64,000 bases of DNA, taken from Paralvinella palmiformis (Eukaryota > Annelida > Polychaeta > Terebellida > Alvinellidae). The position numbers and the translations under genes are program-made. Below are positions 54,895 to 64,000 of the stretch, piece after piece. The DNA is taken from assembly GCA_025642065.1 (NCBI GenBank), contig JAODUP010000431.1:1-64000 (forward strand), given 5' to 3'. The notes below the pieces were generated by a model. That model had not been told where the DNA came from. It saw only the letters and a list, made by a program, of their open reading frames with translations, and did not search any database. The first letter of the stretch is position 1, and each line of letters starts with the position of its first letter.

Positions 54895-56084
54895 TTCCGT
54901 CTAAAGAACACACAAATAATCATACACTAGTTGATGACGTCATGTGTTAGCTCCGCCGTCATAGTTGTCCCTCTGGTGGCTACACCTCCCAACTGCAGGT
55001 CGTGGAACTCATGCCCCCTGCATTTGTCAAGGATGTGAACATCCAGTAGTTTAGAAAATGGTGTTGAACTGTGAGATCTATACTTTGCTCTTTAATTAAT
55101 GAGACGGATATAATCCCAAATCATACACACAAGATTAACTTGTCATAATGAATAGGTGTCATATTAGTATCTTTATCCCATTGAACATGCTCAGTATTCA
55201 TTCGATCATTCCTGGCGGCACACCCCATACGGAGATTGTTCAGATAACGATGGATCATGTGTTCGGTCAATGTCTCGAGGTGTTGTAGCGCTTATTATCC
55301 AACCATTCTGCTTCAGTAATGGAGTCTTCATCGTCTATATTGTTGGCGAAAATTTAGTTAGAAGAGTTCTGGAAGGTAGACAACCTGACAGCATTAGCAG
55401 TGGATCCAGTGGTACACCTTCTACGGTGAACTAAGTTCCATAACTTGTCCATGTTCCTCAATCCAAGATAGAAGTCCAACTGTTTGAATGTCTGTGTTAC
55501 AGTGATGCTAAGGCCGCTTTGACAACCATAGGCACTTTCTTAGCTAGTTTGTAGCAGGTGTACCTATGACGTTCTCATGTTTGATCCATTGAGTTTCATA
55601 GTTTGCGGCCAAATCTCTGGCAAATAGACTGTCTCTATTCCAGCAATGTTTTTTTCTGAAAGTCCCCTTTTTATGTGCAATCTTTGTTCCTGACCATGCG
55701 CCTGCTCAACATCATTATACACAACTTATTTGAGAGCATCACGTATTATGTTTTCCTGTGTCAGAGACGTGCCATTGTTAGTGCTGTCATCAATATAGTC
55801 ACTCGGTAAATCTCCTACGAGTATAATTCGTATATTTACACGAGACAGACATTCTCGCAAGACCTAGAGTCTGACCAAAATAGGGAGGATACATGGTGAC
55901 GAATCTGCTGTTTTGTCCCGTTATCAACATCACGGACAAGACTCATGTCAATAGATACAGTTGTCTTCAATGGAAAATGGTCACTAACAACATCATATAT
56001 ATTACACAGGATATGACAACTTAATATAGTATCAGATGCATATCTGCAGAATAATACATGACCAATATAAGAGACGACATCATA

Positions 56085-56381
56085 TCAACAATATGTGTGT
56101 TTAGTTTCTTGTGGAAAGTCGAAGTTACAAGAATATAGTGCATTTGACGGCATAAAACCATGAGATAACAAATTAGGGCGTCTGTATGGTCGTGTCCTGT
56201 ACACTGTGCTGACTAGGCTCTCAGAACATAGCAGGGAAGCTTTACTGTCACCAATGAATAACACCAAAGATGGGTCATTCGTATCTATGATATATTGAAC
56301 ATCAGCCAGGTTTTTATTATACAGACTGCCTTGGCTAGATGTGCAGTTAAAATACGGAAAATACACGCCTATCACAGTCAT
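56085..56381 (-). pseudogene. LINE-D endonuclease block
   Basis: MTVIGVYFPYF, YIIDTNDPSLVLFIGDSKAS and a PNLLSHGFMPSNAL tail correspond to the middle of an APE-type LINE endonuclease: VIGVYxPxF, the GDxN active-site strand, and the LxxFxxxN region. Here GDFN is GDSK, so an active-site residue is lost. Confidence 0.75.
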
Positions 56382-57007
56382 TTTGACTTTCTAATTCATC
56401 ACAATGTGAAATACACATATACTCTCATTCTTACAAATAACTAGAAGATACGCAACAGCTGGGAATATTTCTAAATCTTAGTCCATTATCTCCATATGGT
56501 CGCTCATCCAGTACAACATCTGGCTTTACACTCTTTTTCAGACTACACCAATAGTTCACTTTAGCTAGTTCAGATATAAGTTTTAAGTTTAGCAGGTTTC
56601 AGCCACATTTCAAATACAAACATACAATCGGTATGATTCTTTTCTAAATTGATACCATTGGAATTTCTGAAGACTTGTCAGTTAAACCTCAATATTGTAT
56701 ACCAATTATTTCTAGTATCTGTCGTAGATAGGCTTTATTAGAGCTTTTGTTTCCCGTTTATATTCCTCATCGTGCGAGATCTGACGTAGAAAGGAGGTGG
56801 TTTGATATGAATGGCCACCTCATGATAGATGCATGTTATGTTATTTGGCCACTACTCTCTATCGTCGATATATTGCATGTTGTATGATTGCTGGTGATTG
56901 TATTCTGTGTGGTCATGGGTGCGAGACTAGGTTGGAGATAATAATTGTAGTAGAGTTTTGTTTGTTGACTAAAATTTCTTTTGAAGCTTATTGAATCAAA
57001 TATATCA

Positions 57008-57188
57008 TTTTCCTATTTTATTTTCAAAACATATTAAATATTGATATAGAAATTATGAGAAATATAATTTTCTTTTCTTTTTGCAATACCTATTTCTCCA
57101 GGCATCATAGTTATGAGAATCATTTACATTCACATGGATTATTTACTGAATGAATGTGTTTCTTTTTTAAGCTGAAACTGGTACGATG
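57008..57188 (+). repeat. Segmental duplicate D (copy 2)
   Basis: The counterpart of 50166-50355. It ends TTTTTTAAG and CTGAAACTGG, immediately before the putative exon at 57196. Divergence is substantial, so the duplication is not recent. Confidence 0.7.
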
Positions 57189-57195
57189 ATGTACT

Positions 57196-57240
57196 TTACT
57201 TTAGTAACGATTAGTGTTGTGGTATCGCTGATATCACGGG
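57196..57240 (+). CDS. Putative first coding exon with signal peptide
   Basis: ATG ATG begins MMYFTLVTISVVVSLISR: a hydrophobic stretch typical of a secretory signal peptide. Two bases of the next Gly codon precede a consensus donor GTAAGT at 57241. A pyrimidine-rich tract and AAG lie just upstream, so this may be an internal acceptor or plain 5' UTR. No following exon was found up to 64000. If the donor is not used, the frame would end as a 38-residue peptide. I cannot name the gene; the unannotated DNA downstream would be its first intron. Confidence 0.35.
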
Positions 57241-58530
57241 GTAAGTACAAATATGAAGGACAATTTATACAACGAGAGTCACCTTGTTATTTATAAAAAA
57301 GGAGATTACTGGTCAATAACTCCATTGGCTTTGTTTTTCCCTAATTCCACCTATGACATTACCCCAAACTTGCCAGAACGGTATTTCAAAAGAAATTGTA
57401 TAGATTTTTTGCCGAAGGGAACGGAAATGATTTTTTTAAATGAAACTTTATAAGAATTTTTGGTGAAACATCACATGTGGGTACGACTATATGTCATGTT
57501 TTAATTGAAAAATAACCTGGAAAGGCCCTAAAGGTGACTGCCCTTGTTGAAAACAACACATGTGGCTTGATTTATATCAAAGCCTGGGTACAAGGAGATA
57601 ACTATAAAAACCCCGTAACTATGGGTTCCTGGCTTTTTTAGACAATAAAATACAAGGTGATTAACATAGAAAGTTATTTTTCCCAAAAAGAAAAAACAAA
57701 AGCATAGGCTAATTGAAAAAGCGATTTAAGTTTTTATTTAGAAGGTGAGGAAACGGCAAACATCGCTTTTCGCTTTAGTTATGTATACTCGTTAACGTTG
57801 TGTAGTTTATGGCTAGAAATATATCATTTAAACCGACATTAGAAAATAATTTAAACACTTTGTTTTTTTGTTTTAACTTCAAAAATGGTACATTTAAAAG
57901 TGACATATGTTATAGGAAAACATGGTTAAAGAAAACCGAGATCAGGACAAATGTGACATAGGAACTGGGGCAGAAACACTTTAAAGAGATGGTGGGATAA
58001 TGTGTAAAGACGCTCTTCTGACTGTTCCTTATGGAAAATATTCTCATGTGAAAAGGAATTTCGGAATTAGAGGAAGAAGCCGTGGGGTGAAGAAAGGTTT
58101 CCTAAATTTGCTAGAATGATGATTCGCCCGAACTAGGCTACCGTTTGAAGGGTAGCATAACCGACCATGTTGTGTGTTTAGTTTTTAAATATTATCATAT
58201 AAAAGGGAACAGGGAAATACGACGCACGAACCGGGGAACAACAGTTCCAAATTTGCTAAAAATCCCCGAACTACAAGCAAACAATGTTGAGATATATGTG
58301 ATATAATTAATGTGGCCATAACGATGACATTCGTCCTTCTACATGCGCAATGTTTTTTTATTATAATAATTATGTTTTAAAAAGACTTAAGGGCCCTTAA
58401 GAGAGAAAAGGTTAACTTTTGTCACGGAGTAGTTAACAATTTGATTGATAAAATAGCTGCATGGTGAATGTGCTTAATACAATATTAGGACTCGGAGAAG
58501 TAGGTGTTTTAGCCACTATTGACTGTAGCA
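57241..58530. other. No gene recognised
   Basis: The open frame at 57253-57453 lies in this stretch and shows no motif. No repeat family recurring elsewhere in the window was recognised. Confidence 0.4.
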
Positions 58531-58539
58531 GACATAGGG

Positions 58540-58745
58540 TCAATTCAATTCGGGAATTGGAATTGATGGGCAATTTCGGAATTGGAATTGCTCATTTAAA
58601 AAAATGGAATTGATACAATTGAAGTTTGCTACAAAATGTTTTTATCCACAAATTAATTTACCATTTATTATTTTTAATTCTCGTTGTGAAAAGTGGTAGG
58701 CCAAAAAAGAGTAGGTAAAAATTGAATTCGAATTGATAAATCTGA
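58540..58745. repeat. GGAATTGG-type dispersed repeat, copy 2
   Basis: GGTCAATTCAATTCGGGAAT, TGGAATTGATGGGCAATTTC and GGAATTGGAATTGCTCA resemble 21165-21465, where the matching TCAATTCAATTCTGGAATTG is at the opposite end. This suggests an element with similar inverted termini. Confidence 0.5.
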
Positions 58746-59269
58746 TGACACAACGTTTGTACACGAACACGCAGACTGAAAGTCAGTTGTCACAGAATGT
58801 CAATTATAAATTATAATTCTCTGGTTCAACGGTACCATAGAATGTATATGATATATAGTCATACGGACTTTTTCCTGCTAATTGTTCGGAATATGGATTA
58901 AATACACAATATCCATAATAGCTAATCTATGTCATTCAACAACATCCAAACATAACGTAAAAGGACAGTGAACTGCTGGCGAGATCTAAGCCAGGAATTT
59001 CAAATATTGCGTAGTGATGGAACACACAAATGCTGCTTTTCCTAATGCCTGTTATCTGGAGTATTTGTGGTAGAAATATGCATTATAAACAATACCATTA
59101 AAGAATCAGTGTTGAAAACAATATACGAATTATAAGTTAATTATTATACGATATTAAGAAATAAATACTGCAAGCGTTTTCTTAATGGTGTCAACTATTT
59201 CTTTGAATAATTTATTTCTTCACTAGGAATGGTAGCAACCGTCATGTGCGACCCAGAATTTTATTTGTT

Positions 59270-59878
59270 TTCATAAGGCATTTGTTACATCTCGATATAG
59301 ACTATTGTAACTCCCTGTTATATGGCATATCTGATTATAACATTAATCGCCTTCAGCGAATTCAGAATAGTGCAGCTCGCTTGTAACAAATACGAGAAAA
59401 TATGATCATATCACCCCAATTCTTCAAAAACTACATTGGCTACCTGTTAGACAGCGTATCCATTTCAAGATGTTATTAATAACTTATGAATCTATTAATG
59501 ATATGGCACCAGAATACCTGTGTGAACTGGTGTCCATTAAAAGTCATCTCGAAAACTCAGGTCATCCAGTCAGATATTATTGCAGGTGCCAGTATCTCGA
59601 CTCAAGCCATATGGTGATTGTGCATTTAGTGTTGCAGCCCCCACTTTGTAGGAATAGGTTGCCGGCAAATATTAGAAACGTGTCGTCTCTTGAAAATTTT
59701 AAATCTCTTCTGTTTAAGGTCGCTTTCACAGATAAATAATTACTATCTTTTAAATCATTACAGGGTTTTTTCAGACATATTATTGGAGGTATTATTATAT
59801 TACATATTATTTGTACAACGCCTTTGAATGGCTGCTGGTAGTAAAGGCGCTTTATTAAATATACATTATTATTATTAT
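59270..59878 (+). mobile_element. LINE-A 3' copy, 5'-truncated
   Basis: It aligns with the reverse of 6968-7590: the C-terminal ORF (DYCNSLLYGI region to RLPANIRN, with a frameshift near 59385), then the 3' UTR with CTTTCACAGATAAATAATTA, GTACAACGCCTTTGAATGGC and TTTATTAAATATACATTATT, then (ATT)n. Being on the opposite strand from the copy at 6968, it is an independent insertion. Confidence 0.88.
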
Positions 59879-60009
59879 AAACCAAGTTAATAGAGTGTCA
59901 TGCGTGGGGGAGTAACTGGATGAAACTGATGGTTTGAAAAAATCTCTGGCAAAAGTAATCTTTTATCCCCACTCTACATAGTAGTTTCAGACTGTCATAA
60001 AATGCACAA

Positions 60010-60062
60010 AACCTGAATTCCATCCCCCCTACCCACACACACACGCACACACACACACATAC
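60010..60062. repeat. C-rich and (CA)n tract
   Basis: A short CA run next to C-rich sequence. A poly-G run of nine lies at about 60360-60369. Confidence 0.8.
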
Positions 60063-60517
60063 CCCCAGATGCCTGTGGCCCACTTCACGCGATCTGCCAC
60101 TTCATTTCCTGCTTCGACTCTCATGCCTGATAAACAGCACTAAATCGTATATAAAGGGCCATTTTTTCAGTGTACATAATAGAGTCGAGAAGGTGAATTT
60201 GGAAAATGGACTTAATTCTGATCTTGTACATCCTTCTGGATTGAACCATTATAGGAGATTAACTGTTCAAGTTATCTTCGATTGTTGTATAGATAGAATA
60301 TGACCAAAAATAATATCTAACGAAGAAATTAATTAAGCTTATCCAGTGGGGGATCTACGAGGGGGGGGGAGTGCTTCCTCTGACCCCCATCTCTCAGAGT
60401 GTTAGAATCCCATCCCCATCTCTAGTAGGGATCCTCCATCTTTAAATGCAATATATCATTTGGCGACATAATAACTATAGTAGTAATACTTTAATTAATA
60501 TAAAATGAAGTATAATT

Positions 60518-61500
60518 GTGATTTATCTGTTAAATAATAATTTAGTAATACATTTTTTTGACAATTCTCTCAAGAGGCATAAATTCCTAGACCTTGTTCT
60601 CAAACGATATTGCCCCAATACACGCCAAGAGAAACTGAATGGTTTGTGCAAGACACACTGGGTTGAAAGACATTCTTGTTTGAAAACATTTGGTGAGTTT
60701 TATGAACACGAGGTCACTTGCCTTGATGCTATGGCTAATCCACATATTTGTCCAAAGGTTAATGAAAGTCGTTGGAATTAGGATATGACACCAAGACTAC
60801 GGTCACAGTATGAAACGTAGTCTGCAGCGTTTTGGAGTTATTATTGGCTTAACAGTATTGAAAAATCGTCTTTGATGCATACACAATAATTGACAATATC
60901 AAATCAGAGATTTAATGTTTTAGGGATGACATTGGTGTAGAATTTCATAGATGGTACGACGAAGCAAAAGAGCCGGTTTCATATACTGGTACTGAAAAGG
61001 AAATGACAAGGGTTTCAAGGGTTCAGTGTATTAGGTCGAATCTACCTGCTGATACACCTCTTCTTTATTGCAAGAGATAAATTGGCATTCCTTTTATTGA
61101 TATCTTACTGCAACAATTGCAAAATCATTTCTCTGTAGACAACTGCTGGCCAGTGACTGGTTTGCTGAGACTAATACCTTCTTTAATTATCAAACGAGGA
61201 AGCCTCACCTAGAACAATTCGAATAATGGCATGATGACCTGCTAACTCCGGGTCACTAGTTAATGAGGTATCCAGATGTTTCAGTATGTGGTTCAGGCGG
61301 TCTCACAGGGCCGATTTACCTGATGCTTTGATGATATCCTTATTTTCTGCAAATCCGGATTCCGTTCCGAACATTAGAATTTTCCTGGTATTAGGATGTA
61401 CTCTGCTTGCCACATCTGCGGAACCAGAGCGTAGAGTTTCTCTGTGTTTAGGCTAATCATATGCTATTTGAGGTGCTAGAAAGCCGACTCAAGGTTTACT
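60518..61500 (+). pseudogene. hAT-family (ZMYM/P52rIPK-like) transposase relic
   Basis: The first block (60550-60780) reads FFDNSLKRHKFLDLVLKRYC, KLNGLCKTHWVERHSCLKTF and YEHEVTCLDAM. After a gap, 60928-61075 reads EFHRWYDEAKEPVS, VQCIRSNLPADTPLLYCKR, then a TAA. Near 61385-61440 LVLGCTLLATSAEPERRVS matches the hAT C-terminal dimerisation motif (TSAECERSFS), with key residues changed. This order (CxTRWVER, FHxWY, NxPADTPxxYYKR, TSAxxERxFS) is that of hAT transposases of the ZMYM type. Several stops show it is dead. Confidence 0.75.
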
Positions 61501-62835
61501 GGTTTAGCGCTAATGAAAAATACATTACAGTAAACACGTCGATTCAAAACAAATGCAGATAGGCTAATTAAAGAACAACCTAGACGTTTGTTCAAGGTCA
61601 GCCTTTTCGATTAACTGATGTAGATTTAAATGAGGTAATAAATATTTTAAGCATCATTTCTCATAAGTATGCACCTTGAAATAAATGGTCAGTCCGCTTA
61701 TTGAATATTTTAGTGACGTAATGCACAATATGTCACACATGACTGGGGACACTGTCATGCTTCTAGTAACAAATCTAGTAACACAATCCTAACAATCTGT
61801 ATATTCACTGACCCGATGACCAAATCTCATACCATGGGTCTTTCTTCACAGAAATGTCTACTTTTCCCAGTATATACACATTATACACTTGAAAAATCGC
61901 AGTTTGTAGTGCTTCAGAAAACATTTAAGCATTATTTGATTTCCAGTTTCCTTCGACAAAGAAAGGGGAAGACCCCTTCCCTGGTAATTATCCCGCCTTT
62001 AACTTGTTTTCAGTGATACCTGAATGCTGTGGTAGAGACTTGATATTAGATTGATATAGTTAACAAATATATTTTTCAACAATATTACTGATTAAAAAGC
62101 CTTACGTGCAAAACTGTAATTCCATTTTGCTGATTGTGTCGTACATTAAAATAAATTTAAAAAAATAATTCGTCTTAGTATTTTCGTATCATGGCAAATT
62201 ACAGGAAGGCCAACTAATCGTAACTGTGTACACAAGTCTCCAATGCGAACTGATATTAGTATCTCAAAATATAATAAAACCTACTATTTATTCATAATTG
62301 ACCTAAAATGTTGTTGATTCACTATATTTAACGATATATGGTGGGGTTTTTGTGCCGTTGTTTCTTGATACTTCTTCAGCTTGAAAACAACGCCATTTGA
62401 AATTATTTGCATACTCATTAAGATACGAATATTCGGGCCTATGACGTCAGAGAATAGGGAATTCCGTGCAACTTCTTTTGAATTTGTTTACATTCAAGAT
62501 GATCCACGGCGCTTTGGCATAGGTTTCTTGTTTGACTATGCCTCATACATCTCTATGATACCCCATATATAGTCAATACTGCCAGATATAGTACGAACAT
62601 ATTGTACTTGCGCCTTTTTCTTGACAAATTAGTCTAGCAAAAGCTCCCGTATGAGGTATATTTATTTTCAATTTATCATGACAATTATAATGCCTCGATA
62701 CTCATTTTTCGTGCATTTTTGTCCTCCATCACCGGGTTCAGTATACTACCATCAAGAGCAGTACAGTATTAGCCAGAGAGCAGAAGTATATGTTCACCAA
62801 TTCCTCACGGAACGTATCCTATATAGAGTGGTGTT
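61501..62835. other. No gene recognised
   Basis: The open frames at 61816-62016, 62381-62572 and 62651-62857 have no recognisable domain. The segment at 62430-62480 (TGACGTCAGAGAATAGG) recalls sequence in M1 MITEs (TGACGTCAGAGCATTTC), but the match is short. Confidence 0.4.
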
Positions 62836-63076
62836 GAAGATGGTATTCATAAGATGATATCAGAACCGCGGAATTACCCACCAGAGAAACATAAACACAG
62901 AATGATCACCCATCATTGGTGATGTAAACACCACATATTAAACTAATGACCTTTGACTTTGTTAAAATGAACGATTTATATTGAGCTTAAAGAAACATTA
63001 TAACATTGCCAAATAAACCAAAAGATGATACTCATAAGATAACGTCAGAGCCGCGGAATTACAAACCAGAGGAAAT
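62836..63076. repeat. Direct repeat pair (~50 bp, 180 bp apart)
   Basis: 62836-62886 and 63022-63073 share GATG(G/A)TA(T/C)TCATAAGAT, ATCAGAACCGCGGAATTAC versus GTCAGAGCCGCGGAATTAC, then ACCAGAG. They are about 85 percent alike by eye. Confidence 0.7.
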
Positions 63077-63231
63077 CGTGTTTTATTATTTAAATAAGCA
63101 TATTTTATTATTTTAAATACACACACTTAAAATGTTTTTTAGACGTTTAAATATAATTCTCTGAATACACGCAGACCCTCTACGTAATGTTCTAAGCGCG
63201 TGTAGTTAAGTATTTGATTCACATGTAATAT

Positions 63232-63384
63232 GTAAAAAGTTAAATGTTGTTGTTTTACGGCCACTTTTATGAACATTGTAGGCTAAATGAGCCAAACTAG
63301 GTCTGAAGGTAATGAGGCGACATGAAAGATGAAACGCCCTTCATACTTAGTTCCAGAGGTCTGCTTCGGCCACGGAGTCGCCCC
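63232..63384 (-). mobile_element. SINE S1, reverse copy with 10-bp duplication
   Basis: Exact CATGTAATAT flanks lie at 63222-63231 and 63385-63394. The insert has the S1 tail TTTTACGGCCACTTTTATGA, TAGGCTAAATGAGCC, GATGAAACGCCCTTCATACT and a head CTTCGGCCACGGAG. The B box is lost. Confidence 0.85.
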
Positions 63385-63617
63385 CATGTAATATATATAA
63401 ACCTGTATTCCTATATCTGATCAGAAGTTTTGAGTCGAAGTAATCGTCACACAAGAGTCGTACACATTCCGGGCCACATTTGGTTTTAAAGCAGTGAATA
63501 AATACAAACGTCGCGAAGACGGACACGTGCTATGTTCAATGATATTGTCGCTGTGACGTACAATACGTACATTCAACGAAAGCTTAGTTTTAATACATTT
63601 CTTTGAATAATTAATTT

Positions 63618-63673
63618 TGAATTTATGAATAATTAATGTGCGGTATACCGCACATTAATTATTCATAAATTCA
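63618..63673. repeat. Perfect 56-bp palindrome
   Basis: Bases 63618-63645 are the exact reverse complement of 63646-63673, with no spacer. The centre is GTGCGGTATACCGCAC and the arms are AT-rich (TTAATTATTCATAAATTC on the right). The next base pair outward mismatches. Confidence 0.95.
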
Positions 63674-63725
63674 TAAACGTCTCAGTGTCTCAACGTCTCA
63701 TTGTCTCAACGTCTGAGCGTTTAGA
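63674..63725. repeat. Short GTCTCAAC-type tandem repeat
   Basis: AACGTCTC, AGTGTCTC, AACGTCTC, ATTGTCTC and AACGTCTG occur in tandem directly beside the palindrome, giving a unit of about 8 bp with an 16-bp higher-order period. Confidence 0.8.
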
Positions 63726-63869
63726 AGACATCGAAAATAATAAGTTGAAACAACCCCCCGGATACATGTTAAAGGTGTGCTAAATATACCATCGAAACTG
63801 GAATACTTCAAACACAGATTAAGTTAGTGAAACAATTTGATTCTCACTGTATATACATGTTAAAAATAA

Positions 63870-63875
<6 letters not shown>

Positions 63876-63909
<34 letters not shown>

Positions 63910-63920
63910 ATATATATATT
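63876..63920. repeat. (TA)n microsatellite
   Basis: A TA run with TTTTA interruptions near the window end. Other TA tracts lie at about 1313-1346, 5218-5240, 5602-5623, 12228-12249, 35197-35226 and 41304-41338. Confidence 0.95.
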
Positions 63921-64000
63921 TATGCCATAGTTATATCCCACCTTAAAGTAACTAAGACCATGATAATTACTGGAACATTTGTTTTAGGTATTCTAACAAT

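Larger units (their letters stand above)
53980..56660 (-). mobile_element. LINE-D relic: APE endonuclease, RT and C-terminal region
   Basis: On the minus strand, in several frames, the endonuclease start lies at about 56640-56440: FEMWLKPAKL, VNYWCSLKKSVKPDVVLDER then PYGDNGLRF. MTVIGVYFPYFNCTSSQ, VLFIGDSKASL and RTRPYRRPNLLSHG follow at 56381-56085. An HFPLKTTVSIDMSLV segment lies near 55980. The RT lies at 54894-54478 (YSIHQG, SLSSPYLFKFVCHDIVELFY, GDDVLLCSLTVTG). The thumb and C-terminal blocks lie from 54540 down to about 53985 (NSHSVQLGIIL, ILRYDLKCMCLS, TTIEVQELVLYRSM). The RT motif reads NGDD where YADD is usual. It is clearly dead. Confidence 0.8.

Noticed and set aside
57253..57453. 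66-codon frame with N-glycosylation-like sites, just after the putative signal-peptide exon
   Set aside because: It is in a different frame from the leader, and no acceptor joins them well. It has no recognised domain.
46963..61500. One gene joining the THAP finger (47 kb) and the hAT block (60.5 kb), like THAP12
   Set aside because: Both are full of stops, another THAP-family C-terminus fits closer (48.1 kb), and LINE-B and LINE-D lie between.

Overview
This is animal nuclear DNA, not prokaryotic. It is AT-rich and split by GT...AG introns. It carries several degraded non-LTR retrotransposons, tRNA-headed SINEs, short inverted-repeat DNA transposons, and long (TA)n, (GT)n and (GA)n arrays. 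The repeat style and protein divergence suggest an invertebrate, perhaps a mollusc or another lophotrochozoan. That placement is inference; no taxon marker is visible.

Two host genes are well supported, both on the + strand. (1) The 3' part of an arylsulfatase B-type sulfatase: six exons at 632-3415 with the stop codon in the window. The N-terminal part, including the CxPSR active-site signature, lies before base 1. (2) A complete coding region for an RBM33 orthologue at 14006-37412: 17 coding exons, 1,085 codons plus stop, phase-consistent at every junction. It includes two small C-terminal exons (36982-37070 and 37361-37412) that complete the conserved RNA-binding fold. A weaker candidate is a signal-peptide-like first exon at 57196-57240 with a strong donor, whose gene would continue beyond the window.

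Layout: 1-3415 sulfatase 3' end with LINE fragments in its introns; 3416-5900 intergenic with an old MITE; 5980-9690 two minus-strand LINEs end to end; 9850-11710 a local duplication, a hairpin tandem repeat and a pogo/Tigger-like transposase relic; 13986-37412 RBM33, with introns full of SINEs and MITEs, several nested; 37413-46800 a repeat-poor stretch that may hold a long RBM33 3' UTR, with a ~30-bp minisatellite; 46800-48880 a THAP-domain, P-element-like transposon relic; 50166-57190 two copies of a ~190-bp segment, one broken by a LINE; 53980-56660 another LINE with endonuclease and RT; 59270-59878 LINE 3' end; 60518-61500 hAT (ZMYM-type) transposase relic; 63232-63384 SINE; 63618-63673 a perfect 56-bp palindrome.

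I found no convincing new multi-gene system. The most informative observations are nested insertions whose target-site duplications can be read directly, the THAP relic with flanking inverted repeats, the duplicated putative first-exon block, and the 56-bp palindrome. All homology calls come from reading motifs; no database search was run.
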